From positions 143,018 through 207,017 of the forward strand of contig NZ_AUHR01000008.1 of the NCBI RefSeq assembly GCF_000423285.1: a stretch of DNA of 64,000 nucleotides, in the 5' to 3' direction. Source of the stretch: Laribacter hongkongensis DSM 14985. GTDB lineage: Bacteria; Pseudomonadota; Gammaproteobacteria; Burkholderiales; Aquaspirillaceae. The translations under genes were made by a program, and so were the position numbers. Under the pieces are notes generated by a model. The model was not told where the DNA came from. It did not search any database and worked only from the letters and a program-made list of their open reading frames with translations. Positions 8,871 to 17,609 of this stretch are shown in pieces. Each line of letters opens with the position of its first letter. Position 1 is the first letter of the stretch.

Positions 8871-9407
8871 ATGCCGGCTTGTCACCGTTTGCAAACCATG
8901 AGCCTGTACGGCCTGTTTCTGGCCCTGCTGACGGTCAGCAGTCCGCTACTGCTGGCTGCACCACAGGCCGCGCCACATATCGAAAACGTGACGATCACTC
9001 CCGGTGGACCGGCCTTGCATCTGCACGGCACGCTCAAGGGCTATGCTTATGCCGATTACCTGCTGTGTGCCCGGCAAGGCCAGCAGATGACCGTCAGCCT
9101 GCGTGCCAGCAACAGCTCGACATACTTCAATGTCTTGCCTCCCGGCGAACAGGAGGCATTATTCAACGGATCGGTCAGTGGCGACCGCTTTCACGGCTTG
9201 TTGCCTCAGGACGGTGTTTATACGGTCCGGGTTTACCTGATGCGCAATGCGGCCCGCCGCAATGCCGTCACCCGCTACCGGCTGGCACTGGAGTTGACGG
9301 AGATCGCTGTCCGTCAACCCGGTCAGAAAGACATGGCACCAGAGTCATGCCCGCAAACGGTACTGCCCGTTTTGCCGGACGGCCTGCCATCCCGGAATGC
9401 CCGGTAA
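8871..9407 (+). CDS. Secreted PliG/PliI-like lysozyme-inhibitor family protein
   Basis: The 178-residue product starts 7 nt after a strong GGAGGA, which favours the ATG at 8871 over the one at 8898. A hydrophobic signal (LYGLFLALLTVSSPLLLA) precedes a mature domain with LHGTLKGYAYADYLLCARQG, MTVSLRAS, FNGSVSGDRF and DGVYTVRVYLMRNAARRN. The pattern (ER)GYxYxxYxxxAxxGQ followed by G.Y..RV...RN.AR.N is that of the periplasmic inhibitors of g- and i-type lysozymes (PliG/PliI) and their relatives. Lysozyme inhibition has not been shown for this sequence. It lies 22 bp after ybcH and is the last gene of the nfr operon. Confidence 0.7.
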   Translation: MPACHRLQTMSLYGLFLALLTVSSPLLLAAPQAAPHIENVTITPGGPALHLHGTLKGYAYADYLLCARQGQQMTVSLRASNSSTYFNVLPPGEQEALFNGSVSGDRFHGLLPQDGVYTVRVYLMRNAARRNAVTRYRLALELTEIAVRQPGQKDMAPESCPQTVLPVLPDGLPSRNAR

Positions 9408-9457
9408 AAACCGGCTGGCAATGTCCGGGCCCGGCAGCTGCCCGCAACATGATGCCA

Positions 9458-10045
9458 TCACTCTTCCACCATCCAGCCCGGACGGTTGGTTGCACGGCGA
9501 AAATCCCACGGCGGCTGCGGCCTGGCATCCGCCCACAAGCCCAGATGACGTTCGCGGGCAGCGGCTTCCGCCGCTGCATAGCGCTGAAAATCCCCGGCAG
9601 GCTGCAAACGGGCAAACTGGCGGTAATGCCAGGCAAAGCCGGCAGCCACCATCAGGAAATCGACATCCACACCGTTCATGCGTACCCGGCCGACAATCCG
9701 GCCATAACGGTCATGATCGATGACCTCTACATCCACGGACTGGCGGAACAGTTTTCCGGCCAGCAGCTCCCGCGCCTTTTGTCCGTATGGCTGGCGCCGT
9801 TCGGGAGCATCGATGAAAGCCAGACGCACCCTGACCGGCTCCCGCCGACCGTCCAGCACCGTGATGGTGTCTCCGTCACTGACACCAATCACGGTTGCAG
9901 AAAAACGGGCAGCCTCACCCGGCTGGGCCCACCACGCACCGATGACCGCCAGCCCCACCAGCATCAGGGCAGCCAGTTTGCGGGCTGGCGATGACCTGCC
10001 GGCCAGTATGCGAAAGCACCGCAAGAGCACAGTATTTATTCTCAT
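9458..10045 (-). CDS. Thermonuclease (SNase) family nuclease
   Basis: The 195-residue product has an N-terminal hydrophobic anchor or signal (LAALMLVGLAVIGAWW) and a staphylococcal-nuclease domain: ATVIGVSDGDTITVLDG, VRVRLAFIDAPERRQPYGQ, ARELLAGK, DHDRYGRIVGRV and GFAWHYRQF, ending HLGLWADARPQPPWDFRR. The catalytic set of the family (Arg in VRLAFIDAPE, Glu, and Arg in DRYGR) is present, so it should cleave nucleic acids outside the cytoplasm. An in-frame GTG at 10087 would put the start inside a terminator hairpin, so the ATG at 10045 is preferred, although no clear ribosome-binding site precedes it. It is convergent with the nfr operon, with 50 bp between stops. Confidence 0.85.
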   Translation of the reverse strand: MRINTVLLRCFRILAGRSSPARKLAALMLVGLAVIGAWWAQPGEAARFSATVIGVSDGDTITVLDGRREPVRVRLAFIDAPERRQPYGQKARELLAGKLFRQSVDVEVIDHDRYGRIVGRVRMNGVDVDFLMVAAGFAWHYRQFARLQPAGDFQRYAAAEAAARERHLGLWADARPQPPWDFRRATNRPGWMVEE

Positions 10046-10061
10046 GACATGACCGACAGGC

Positions 10062-10087
10062 AAAAAATGTGCCGCATGTAGCGGCAC
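10062..10087 (-). terminator. Terminator after the cobalamin adenosyltransferase gene
   Basis: On the minus strand GTGCCGC, the 5-nt loop TACAT and GCGGCAC form a perfect 7-bp stem followed by ATTTTTTG. It begins 16 bp past the stop at 10103 and ends 17 bp before the nuclease start, so the nuclease must rely on read-through or on a promoter inside this site. Confidence 0.75.
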
Positions 10088-10102
10088 GACAAATAACCGG
10101 TT

Positions 10103-10669
10103 TCAGCCCGGCTGCACGCCGGCATCACGCCCGGGCGTCCACAGCACGTCCGGACGCCCGGACCGGTGATTCAGGTAACGGGCCAGCACAAACAGCATGT
10201 CGGACAGACGGTTAAGATAAGCCAGTGCCTGTGCCGATACCGCCTCATGCCCGCCCAGCGCCACGACCGCACGTTCGGCCCGCCTGGCCACTGCGCGCAC
10301 CACATGCGCCAGGGCTGCCGCACGGCTGCCCCCCGGCAGGATGAACTCTTTCAAGGGGGCAAGTTCGGCATTCATCAGGCGGGTCATCTCTTCCAGCCGC
10401 AGGATGTGTGCGTCCACAATGGCAACGTATCCCGGCACTGCCAGCTCACCGCCCAGATCGAACAGATCATGCTGCACCCCGGCCAGCCAGCCGGCTACGT
10501 CATCAGGCAAAGGCTCGACCAGCAGGACGCCCAGCTGGCTGTTGAGTTCGTCCACTTCGCCGATGGCATGGATGCGGGCGCTGTCCTTGGCGACCCGGCT
10601 GCCGTCACCGAGGCCGGTGGTTCCGGCATCTCCGGTGCGGGTGGTGATCTTGCTCAGGCGATATCCCAT
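10103..10669 (-). CDS. Cob(I)alamin adenosyltransferase, PduO type
   Basis: The 188-residue protein starts MGYRLSKITTRTGDAGTTGL and carries GDGSRVAKDSARIHAIGEVD, ELNSQLG, FILPGGS and the C-terminal RRAERAVV and LNRLSDMLFVLARYLNHR. These are the ATP- and cobalamin-binding motifs of the PduO/MMAB family, which transfers adenosyl from ATP to cob(I)alamin to form coenzyme B12. The ATG at 10669 is preferred to a TTG at 10684 because it begins at the usual family N-terminus. It lies 20 bp after holC in the pepA-holC unit. No cobalamin biosynthesis or B12-dependent gene is nearby. Confidence 0.93.
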   Translation of the reverse strand: MGYRLSKITTRTGDAGTTGLGDGSRVAKDSARIHAIGEVDELNSQLGVLLVEPLPDDVAGWLAGVQHDLFDLGGELAVPGYVAIVDAHILRLEEMTRLMNAELAPLKEFILPGGSRAAALAHVVRAVARRAERAVVALGGHEAVSAQALAYLNRLSDMLFVLARYLNHRSGRPDVLWTPGRDAGVQPG

Positions 10670-10689
10670 TCTGTCTCTCTGCAAGCGGG

Positions 10690-11112
10690 CTATTTGCCCG
10701 TCATGTCGTGGTAAACCGTATCCAGCCCGGCACGTTTGTAGGCCCGGGCCACCTCACGGGCGCGATCCAGCTGACCGGCATCCTCGCCGACAATCTCCAG
10801 GATGCGCGGCCACGCCGGGAAACCGGCCGGCTCTCCCAGGGAAAGGTTCAGCAGCACGCCGGTTGGCGGCACCTCCGGCAGGGAGGTGGCCAGCAAGACC
10901 GGCGTTTCTGCAGCCAGCGGATCGTCCAGCCGCACATGCGGCACAAAACCTTGCGCCGGCACCGACCACAACCGGGTATCGAATGCCCCCAGTGCAGCCT
11001 CGTCGGCAAACAGGACCGTCAGCCGCTCCCCCTTGCCGATCACCGTGCGGGTGAGCTTGCAGGCAAAGGAAAGCGGATCGGCGACGTGGTGGTAAAAATC
11101 AACCCGCGTCAT
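10690..11112 (-). CDS. holC: DNA polymerase III subunit chi
   Basis: The 140-residue product begins MTRVDFYHHVADPLSFACKL and has LTVLFADEAALGAFDTRLW, FVPHVRLDDP and GVLLNLSLGEP, the conserved core of HolC. Chi belongs to the clamp-loader complex and links it to single-stranded DNA-binding protein. The start overlaps the 3' end of pepA by 14 bp, a linkage (pepA-holC) conserved widely in gamma- and betaproteobacteria. valS, which often follows, is not next here; a cobalamin adenosyltransferase gene is. Confidence 0.93.
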   Translation of the reverse strand: MTRVDFYHHVADPLSFACKLTRTVIGKGERLTVLFADEAALGAFDTRLWSVPAQGFVPHVRLDDPLAAETPVLLATSLPEVPPTGVLLNLSLGEPAGFPAWPRILEIVGEDAGQLDRAREVARAYKRAGLDTVYHDMTGK

Positions 11113-12676
11113 CTTCGGCAACCGGCGGTTGATCGGCAAGCTCTTGCCGCGGACGCCCACGCCGCACGATCTTGCCGGTGGCAAGGTCTGCCCGGTCACG
11201 CAGGAATTGCGCCAGGAGCGGCACCGGGCGGCCGGTGGCTCCCTTGTCCTTGCCTGATTTCCATGCCGTGCCGGCGATGTCCAGATGCGCCCAGTCGTAG
11301 GTTTTGGTGAAGCGCGACAGGAAGCAGGCGGCCGTTACGCTGCCGGCCGGCCGGCCACCGATGTTGGCAAGATCGGCAAACGGGCTCTTGAGCTGTTCCT
11401 GATAGTCGTCCCACAGCGGCATGTGCCATGCACGGTCACCTACTTCGTCACCGGCGGCGAGCAGCTCCCTGGCCAGTCCGTCCTGGTTGGCAAAGAGGCC
11501 GGTAGCGACATGCCCGAGGGCGATGATGCAGGCACCGGTCAGCGTGGCGACATCCACCACCGCCTGCGGCTCCAGACGCTCGGCGTAGGTCAGGGCATCG
11601 CAGAGGATCAGCCGGCCTTCGGCATCAGTGTTGAGGATTTCGATGGTCTTGCCGGACAGGCTGGTGACAATGTCACCCGGCTTCACGGCCCGGCCGGACG
11701 GCATGTTTTCGCAGGTCGGGATGAGTGCGACGACATCCAGTGCCAGCTTCATCTTGACTGCGGCCACGAAGGCGCCCAGCACGGTAGCCGCCCCCATCAT
11801 GTCGTACTTCATCTCGTCCATGGCTTCGCCCGGTTTGAGCGAAATGCCGCCGGAATCGAAAGTGATGCCCTTGCCGACCAGCACGACCGGCTTGCTGCCG
11901 GCGGTGCCGCCGCGATAACGCAGGACGATGAAGCGCGGAGCCTCGTCGCTGCCCTTGGCCACGGCCAGAAATGCACCCATGCCGATCTCGGCAATGGCCG
12001 CCTGATCCAGCACTTCGCACTCGGCTCCCACGGCGGCGGCCTGCTCACGCGCGGTGATGGCCAGATGCTCGGGCGTGCAGACATTGCCCGGCAGGTTGCC
12101 AAGGTCTTTAGCGAGTTTTACGCCATCGGCAATCGCCAGACCCAGCGCCAGGCCGCGCTCACCCTCGGCCAGGTCGCTGCGGCGCGGAACGGACAGCGTC
12201 AGCTTGCGCAATTCACGGCTGGGTGCTTCGTCGGCCTTTTTGGTCTTGAAGCGTTCGAACTTGTACAGGGTATCAAGCGTGACCACGGCAGCCTGCTCGA
12301 TCATCCATTCGACATCATGTTTTTTCAGCGTCAGCTCGGTGATGTAGCTGACCGCCTCGACCGCAGCGGTCTGGGCCAGTGCCCGCACCGAAGAGCGGAT
12401 GGCTTCGCGGTATTCCTTTTCCTTGAACTCGCGCTCGCGGCCGAGCCCGACCAGCATGACGCGGTCACACAGGGTATGCGGCACGCTGTGCAGCACCAGC
12501 GTGCTGCCGAGCTTGCCGTCCATGTCCCCGCGCTTGAGCACGTCGGACAAAAAGCCGTCCGAGATGCGGTCCAGCAGGTCGGCAGCCAGCGTCAGCTTGC
12601 GTCCTTCGTAAATCCCCACGATCACGCAGGCTACGCGCTGCTTCTCCGGGCTACCGCTTTTTATGCTAAATTCCAT
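11099..12676 (-). CDS. pepA: Leucyl aminopeptidase (cytosol aminopeptidase, M17)
   Basis: The 525-residue protein has the two-domain M17 layout: a variable N-terminal domain and a C-terminal catalytic domain with GKGITFDSGGISLKPG, MKYDMMGAATVLGAF, the family signature NTDAEGRL and ALTYAERLEPQAVVDVATLT. Lys and Asp/Glu residues for two metal ions are in place. It removes N-terminal amino acids from peptides; in E. coli the hexamer also binds DNA as a repressor and recombination accessory. The ATG at 12676 follows a good AGGAGA. The C-terminus runs about 20 residues past the usual end, with a polar tail QELADQPPVAEDDAG that overlaps holC. Confidence 0.96.
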   Translation of the reverse strand: MEFSIKSGSPEKQRVACVIVGIYEGRKLTLAADLLDRISDGFLSDVLKRGDMDGKLGSTLVLHSVPHTLCDRVMLVGLGREREFKEKEYREAIRSSVRALAQTAAVEAVSYITELTLKKHDVEWMIEQAAVVTLDTLYKFERFKTKKADEAPSRELRKLTLSVPRRSDLAEGERGLALGLAIADGVKLAKDLGNLPGNVCTPEHLAITAREQAAAVGAECEVLDQAAIAEIGMGAFLAVAKGSDEAPRFIVLRYRGGTAGSKPVVLVGKGITFDSGGISLKPGEAMDEMKYDMMGAATVLGAFVAAVKMKLALDVVALIPTCENMPSGRAVKPGDIVTSLSGKTIEILNTDAEGRLILCDALTYAERLEPQAVVDVATLTGACIIALGHVATGLFANQDGLARELLAAGDEVGDRAWHMPLWDDYQEQLKSPFADLANIGGRPAGSVTAACFLSRFTKTYDWAHLDIAGTAWKSGKDKGATGRPVPLLAQFLRDRADLATGKIVRRGRPRQELADQPPVAEDDAG

Positions 12677-12872
12677 TATCTATCTCCTGTCAGGCAGATT
12701 CGGGCTTCGTCCCGGATTCAGGTGAAAACCCTGATGAATAAGCGCTCCGGAGAGACTCCGGCATTGCATGCAGACTAGCCGATAGAAAAGATATTTTCAA
12801 AATCAAAGCATTTTCTCAAATCAATTTCGATTATCTCTGCCGTTTTCGCAAAATGTCAAAAAGGCATCTGTC
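12677..12872. promoter_or_regulatory. Divergent promoter region pepA / lptF
   Basis: This 196-bp gap separates the divergent pepA and lptF starts. The lptF-proximal half (about 12780-12860) is strongly AT-rich with several A and T runs and should hold both promoters, but no hexamer pair is clear enough to assign. Confidence 0.4.
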
Positions 12873-13964
12873 ATGATTTTTTACCGCAGCGTGATCCGCG
12901 AGCTCACTGCGGTTGCCTTCGCCGTTTTCAGTGTCCTGCTGGCCATCATGGTGGTCACCCAGGTCGTCAAGCTTTTTGACAAGGCGGCCTCGGGTGCCCT
13001 GCCGGCAGATGCCATCGTGGCACTGATTGCCTTCTCGACACTCGGCTATTTCGGCACCCTGCTGTCCATCACCCTGTTCATTTCGGTCATCGTGGTCCTC
13101 ACCCGCATCTGGCGCGATCACGAGATGGCCGTCTGGCTGACATCCGGCCTGTCACCCAACCGCTGGATCCGGCCCGTGCTGGCCTTTGCCGTGCCGCTGA
13201 CGCTGCTGATTGCCACGGTCAGCCTGTTCCTCGGACCGTGGGCCGCGCGCAAGGGCAGCGAATACACCGACATCCTGCGCCAGCAGGATGAAATCAGCGC
13301 CGTGGCGCCGGGGGTGTTCAAGGAATCCCGTGACGGCAGCAAGGTCTACTTTGTCGAGAACTATTCCGGCGAAGCCGGTTCGGCAACCAACCTTTTTGTC
13401 CGCAGCATCGAAAACGGCAAGACCAGTCTGGTGTTTGCCCGTGAAGGCATTGTCAGGACCGAGCCCAACGGCGAGCGCTATCTCTATCTCACCGATGGAC
13501 GACGCTATGAAGGCGAAGCCGGTGCCGCCGACTGGAAAGTCGTCGAGTTCCGCAAGTACAAGGTCAAGATCAACCAGAACATCCGCACTACGGTTGATAC
13601 CCGCACCAAGTCGGTGCCGAGCAGCATGCTGTGGCTGGCCAATACGCCGGATGCCCGTGCCGAACTCGCCTGGCGGGTGTCCCTGCCGATTGCCTCGCTG
13701 ATCCTGGCACTGCTGGCCATTCCGCTTTCCTACTACAACCCGCGCAGTGGCCAGACCTTCAACCTGCTGATCGCCATTTTCGTATACCAGCTGTACTACA
13801 ACCTCATGGGCGTGGTGCAGAGCTGGATCAGCAAGGGCGAGCTCTCGGTCTGGTCGATGGTCTGGCTGCACCTGACCATGCTCGGCCTCTTCGTCTTGCT
13901 GATGGTCATGCGGCGCAAACCGCTCAAGGTGTGGTGGCAGGCCCTGACCGGAGGCTCGCGATGA
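12873..13964 (+). CDS. lptF: LPS export permease LptF
   Basis: The 363-residue protein has the YjgP/YjgQ layout: three N-terminal membrane helices (including LTAVAFAVFSVLLAIMVV), a periplasmic beta-jellyroll domain at about 120-260 (VYFVENYSGEAGSATNLFV) and three C-terminal helices. With LptG and the LptB ATPase it extracts lipopolysaccharide from the inner membrane and passes it to LptC and LptA. It overlaps lptG by 4 bp (ATGA). The place divergent from pepA is the classical one. Confidence 0.95.
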   Translation: MIFYRSVIRELTAVAFAVFSVLLAIMVVTQVVKLFDKAASGALPADAIVALIAFSTLGYFGTLLSITLFISVIVVLTRIWRDHEMAVWLTSGLSPNRWIRPVLAFAVPLTLLIATVSLFLGPWAARKGSEYTDILRQQDEISAVAPGVFKESRDGSKVYFVENYSGEAGSATNLFVRSIENGKTSLVFAREGIVRTEPNGERYLYLTDGRRYEGEAGAADWKVVEFRKYKVKINQNIRTTVDTRTKSVPSSMLWLANTPDARAELAWRVSLPIASLILALLAIPLSYYNPRSGQTFNLLIAIFVYQLYYNLMGVVQSWISKGELSVWSMVWLHLTMLGLFVLLMVMRRKPLKVWWQALTGGSR

Positions 13965-15034
13965 AAATCCTGACCCGTTACATCGGTGGCAACGTGATCG
14001 CTGCCAGCATTTTCGGCCTGCTGGCGCTGTTGTCCCTGTTTGCCTTTTTTGACGTCCTCAGCGAGCTGACCGATATCGGCCGGGGCGGCTATTCGTTCTC
14101 CGACGTTCTGGTGGTGGTGGCTCTCAAGCTGCCGCGCCATGCTTTCGAGCTGATGCCGCTGGCCGTACTGATCGGCACCATGGTGGCCATGAGCCTGCTG
14201 GCCGGCAGCTCGGAATACGCAGTCATGCGCACGTCCGGCATGTCGCTGGGACAAGTGGCCCGCATCCTGGCCGGCATCGGTGCCCTGTTTGCCGTACTGA
14301 CCTTCGTGACCGGCGAATTTGCCGCGCCATGGGCCGAGCAGGCCAGCGAACGCACCAAGCTGCAGTCCACCGGCGCGGTCATCTCCGGTGACTTCCGCTC
14401 CGGCGCGTGGATCAAGGATGACAACCACTTCATCAACGTGCGCGAAATGCTGCCCGACAACACCCTGCTGGGCATCAACATCTATACCTACGACAAGAAT
14501 GACCGGCTGACCGACGTGCGTTACGCCCGCCGCGCCATTTACCAGCCGGACGGCAGCTGGCAACTGGAAGACATCAAGGAAACCCGCATCGAGGCCAACC
14601 GCACCATTGCCAGAGACCTGCCGAGCCAGCGCTGGGAATCCATCCTGCAACCGGAACTGCTGTCGACCCTGCTGGTCGAACCGGAGCGCATGTCGGTCGC
14701 TGACCTCGGGCGCTATATCGAGCATCTGGCCACCAACCGCCAGAACACCCTGCGCTATGAAATCGCCTTGTGGGGCAAGCTGTTCTATCCCCTCGCCTGC
14801 CTGACCATGGCCCTGGTGGCGCTGGCATTCACGCCGGTCAACCAGCGGCAGTCCAATCTGGGTTCACGCATTTTCGTCGGCATCCTGATCGGGCTGGCGT
14901 TTTACTTCATCAACCGGCTGTTCGGCCATCTGGGCCTCCTGTATGGCTGGTCGCCTCCGCTGGTGACCCTGTTGCCTACGCTGATTTTCCTGGCCGTGGG
15001 CACCTGGTTCCTCGTCAGGCAAGAAAGGCGCTGA
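13961..15034 (+). CDS. lptG: LPS export permease LptG
   Basis: The 357-residue paralogue of LptF starts MKILTRYIGGNVIAASIFGL, has helices at both ends and a periplasmic domain (residues about 130-265; WIKDDNHFINVREMLPDNTL, DGSWQLEDIKETRI). It forms the LptB2FG exporter with LptF. The start codon overlaps the lptF stop and the gene ends 4 bp before glnD, so the three genes probably share a transcript. Confidence 0.95.
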   Translation: MKILTRYIGGNVIAASIFGLLALLSLFAFFDVLSELTDIGRGGYSFSDVLVVVALKLPRHAFELMPLAVLIGTMVAMSLLAGSSEYAVMRTSGMSLGQVARILAGIGALFAVLTFVTGEFAAPWAEQASERTKLQSTGAVISGDFRSGAWIKDDNHFINVREMLPDNTLLGINIYTYDKNDRLTDVRYARRAIYQPDGSWQLEDIKETRIEANRTIARDLPSQRWESILQPELLSTLLVEPERMSVADLGRYIEHLATNRQNTLRYEIALWGKLFYPLACLTMALVALAFTPVNQRQSNLGSRIFVGILIGLAFYFINRLFGHLGLLYGWSPPLVTLLPTLIFLAVGTWFLVRQERR

Positions 15035-15038
15035 CACC

Positions 15039-17609
15039 ATGCTTGCTCCTGCTTCCCTGACTGTCGCCGACTGGCGCGATGAACTCTCCTCCCGCCGGCA
15101 GGCCTTGTGGCAGACCTTTGAAGCAGAACGCGAGCCCTTTTCGGTACTGTCGGCCCATTGCCGTCTGGTTGACGAAATGCTGGCCCGCATGTGGCAGGCC
15201 CACGGACTCGACAGCGAAGCAGCCATCATCGCGGTAGGCGGGTTTGGCCGCGGCGAACTCTATCCGCATTCAGATGTCGACCTGCTGATCCTGCTGGAAA
15301 CCGATCCGGCCCCGGAACTGGCCGTCCGCATCGAGGAAATCATCGGACATTTCTGGGACATCGGCCTGGAAGTCGGCCACAGCGTACGCACCATCGGGCA
15401 GTGCGTTGAGGAAGCCGATCTGGACGTAACAGTGGAAACCAACCTGCTGGAAGACCGGCTGATCTGCGGCCCTGCCAGCCTGCACCAGCAGCTCAACAGC
15501 ACGCTGGCGGCCCGCCGGAATCCGGAAGGTTTTTTTGAAGCCAAACTGCTGGAACAGCAGCAGCGCCACAACAAGTTTTTCGGCGTTGCCAACAATCTGG
15601 AACCCAACATCAAGGAGTGTCCGGGTGGTCTGCGCGACCTGCAAACCATCCTGTGGATCGGACATGCGTTGGGTCTGGGAGACGACTGGGACGCACTGGC
15701 CGGCCGGGCCATCCTCACCCGTGCTGAAAGCCGCCTGATCCGGCACGCCCAGCGCCAGCTGGCGCGGCTGCGGATTGACCTGCACCTGCTGGCCCGCCGC
15801 CGCGAAGACCGGCTGGTTTTCGACCTGCAACAGCGTGTGGCCGAATGCTGGGGACTGTCGGATACGGCCACCCGCCGTGCCAGCGAACAGCTGATGCAGA
15901 TCTATTACCGCGCAGCCCGCACGGTCATCCAGCTCAACGGCATCCTGCTGCCGAACTTCCGTACCCGCCTGTATTCGCACAGCCCCTATCCCAACCTGCC
16001 GGTCAACGAGCGCTTCAAGGCGGTCAACGACATGCTGGCGCTGCGTGACCTTGACGAATTCAAGCGCAATCCCTCGGCCATTTTCGAGGCTTTCATCGTG
16101 CTGGCCCGCCATCCCGAGCTTTCGGGTTTTGCTCCGCGCACCCTGCGTGCGCTCTGGCATGCGCGCGGCCGCATCAATGACCGCTTCCGGCGCGACCCGG
16201 CCAACCACGAACTGTTCCTGACCCTGCTGCGCGAACCGGCCGGCGTCACCCGGGCCTTGCGGCGCATGAACCTTTACGGCGTGCTCGCCCGCTACATTCC
16301 GGCATTCGGCCGGATTACCGGCCAGATGCAGCACGACCTCTTCCACGTCTATACCGTGGACGAACACATCCTGATGGTGGTGCGCAACCTGCGCCGGTTT
16401 GCCGTGCCGGCCTTCAACCACGAATACCCGCTGATGAGCCAGATCATCGGCCGGATGGACAAGCCGGAACTCCTGTATCTGGCCGGACTCTTTCATGACA
16501 TCGCCAAAGGCCGCGGCGGCGACCATTCGGTGCTGGGCACCCAGGATGCGCGACAGTTCTGCGAATCACACGGCCTGCCTCCGGCCGATGTCGAAGAGGT
16601 GGTCTGGCTGGTGCGACAGCACCTGACCATGTCGACCGTGGCGCAGAAAGAAGACATTTACGACCCGGAGGTGATTGCCCGATTTGCCCAGCAGGTCGGC
16701 ACACCCGAGCGGCTGGCCGCACTTTACCTGCTGACAGTGGCCGACATCCGCGGCACCAGCCCCAAAGTCTGGAACGCCTGGAAAGGCAAACTGCTGGAGG
16801 ACCTGTACCACGCCACACTGCACGTGCTGAGGCGTGACGGCATCGACACCCGCACACTCCTGAGCGAGCGCAAGCAGGAGGCGCAATCGCTGCTGCGGCT
16901 GGCAGCCGTACCGGAAGGCGTGGAAAACCGGTTGTGGAAACATCTAGATGATGTCTATTTCATGCGGCACGAACCGCAAGACATCGCTTGGCACGCCCGT
17001 GTGCTCAACCGGCTGGTCGACACCACCGAGCCGGTCGTCCGGGCACGCATGTCGAGAAGCCACGAAGGCATCAAGGTGCTGGTTTACCTGCCGGACCAGC
17101 CTGACCTCTTTGCCCGCATCTGCGCCTTTTTCGGACATACCAGTTACAGCATTGCCGACGCACGCATCTACACCACCCGCAACGGCTATGCCCTCGACAC
17201 CTTCCATGTCTTCCTGCCCGAGCACCACGACGGCGAATACCGTGACATGATCAATTTTGTCGAGTTCGAGCTGGCCGCCGCCCTGATTCGTCATGATGCC
17301 ATCTGCCCGCCACGCTCGGGCCGGATCGACCGGCACCTGAAATTCTTTCCGATCACCCCCCAGGTCAGCATCCGTCCGGACGACCGCGATGACTACTTCG
17401 TGCTGTCGATCGTCGCCGGCGACCGGCGCGGCCTGCTGGCCAATATCAGCTGCGTGCTGGCGCAATACCAGGTCACCGTGCATGCTGCCAAGATCATGAC
17501 ACTGGGCAGCCGGGTGGAAGACAGCTTTCTCCTGACCGGCCCGGCCCTCAAGGACAGCAAGACGGCCTTGCAGATCGAGGCCGAACTGATCGACGTGCTC
17601 CAGCTATAA
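15039..17609 (+). CDS. glnD: Bifunctional PII uridylyltransferase / uridylyl-removing enzyme
   Basis: The 856-residue protein has all four GlnD domains. A nucleotidyltransferase core carries GGFGRGELYPHSDVDLLIL near residue 70. A PII-uridylyltransferase helical region follows, then an HD hydrolase domain with LAGLFHDIAKGRGGDHS near 485, and two C-terminal ACT domains (DLFARICAFFGHTSYSIADA and RRGLLANISCVLAQYQVTVH). The enzyme senses glutamine and uridylylates or deuridylylates PII proteins to set nitrogen control. glnB and glnK are not in the window. It sits 4 bp behind lptG. Confidence 0.96.
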   Translation: MLAPASLTVADWRDELSSRRQALWQTFEAEREPFSVLSAHCRLVDEMLARMWQAHGLDSEAAIIAVGGFGRGELYPHSDVDLLILLETDPAPELAVRIEEIIGHFWDIGLEVGHSVRTIGQCVEEADLDVTVETNLLEDRLICGPASLHQQLNSTLAARRNPEGFFEAKLLEQQQRHNKFFGVANNLEPNIKECPGGLRDLQTILWIGHALGLGDDWDALAGRAILTRAESRLIRHAQRQLARLRIDLHLLARRREDRLVFDLQQRVAECWGLSDTATRRASEQLMQIYYRAARTVIQLNGILLPNFRTRLYSHSPYPNLPVNERFKAVNDMLALRDLDEFKRNPSAIFEAFIVLARHPELSGFAPRTLRALWHARGRINDRFRRDPANHELFLTLLREPAGVTRALRRMNLYGVLARYIPAFGRITGQMQHDLFHVYTVDEHILMVVRNLRRFAVPAFNHEYPLMSQIIGRMDKPELLYLAGLFHDIAKGRGGDHSVLGTQDARQFCESHGLPPADVEEVVWLVRQHLTMSTVAQKEDIYDPEVIARFAQQVGTPERLAALYLLTVADIRGTSPKVWNAWKGKLLEDLYHATLHVLRRDGIDTRTLLSERKQEAQSLLRLAAVPEGVENRLWKHLDDVYFMRHEPQDIAWHARVLNRLVDTTEPVVRARMSRSHEGIKVLVYLPDQPDLFARICAFFGHTSYSIADARIYTTRNGYALDTFHVFLPEHHDGEYRDMINFVEFELAAALIRHDAICPPRSGRIDRHLKFFPITPQVSIRPDDRDDYFVLSIVAGDRRGLLANISCVLAQYQVTVHAAKIMTLGSRVEDSFLLTGPALKDSKTALQIEAELIDVLQL

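Noticed and set aside
10046..10087. GTG start at 10087 for the nuclease gene
   Set aside because: It falls inside the terminator hairpin of the upstream gene, and the ATG at 10045 still yields a complete signal and domain.
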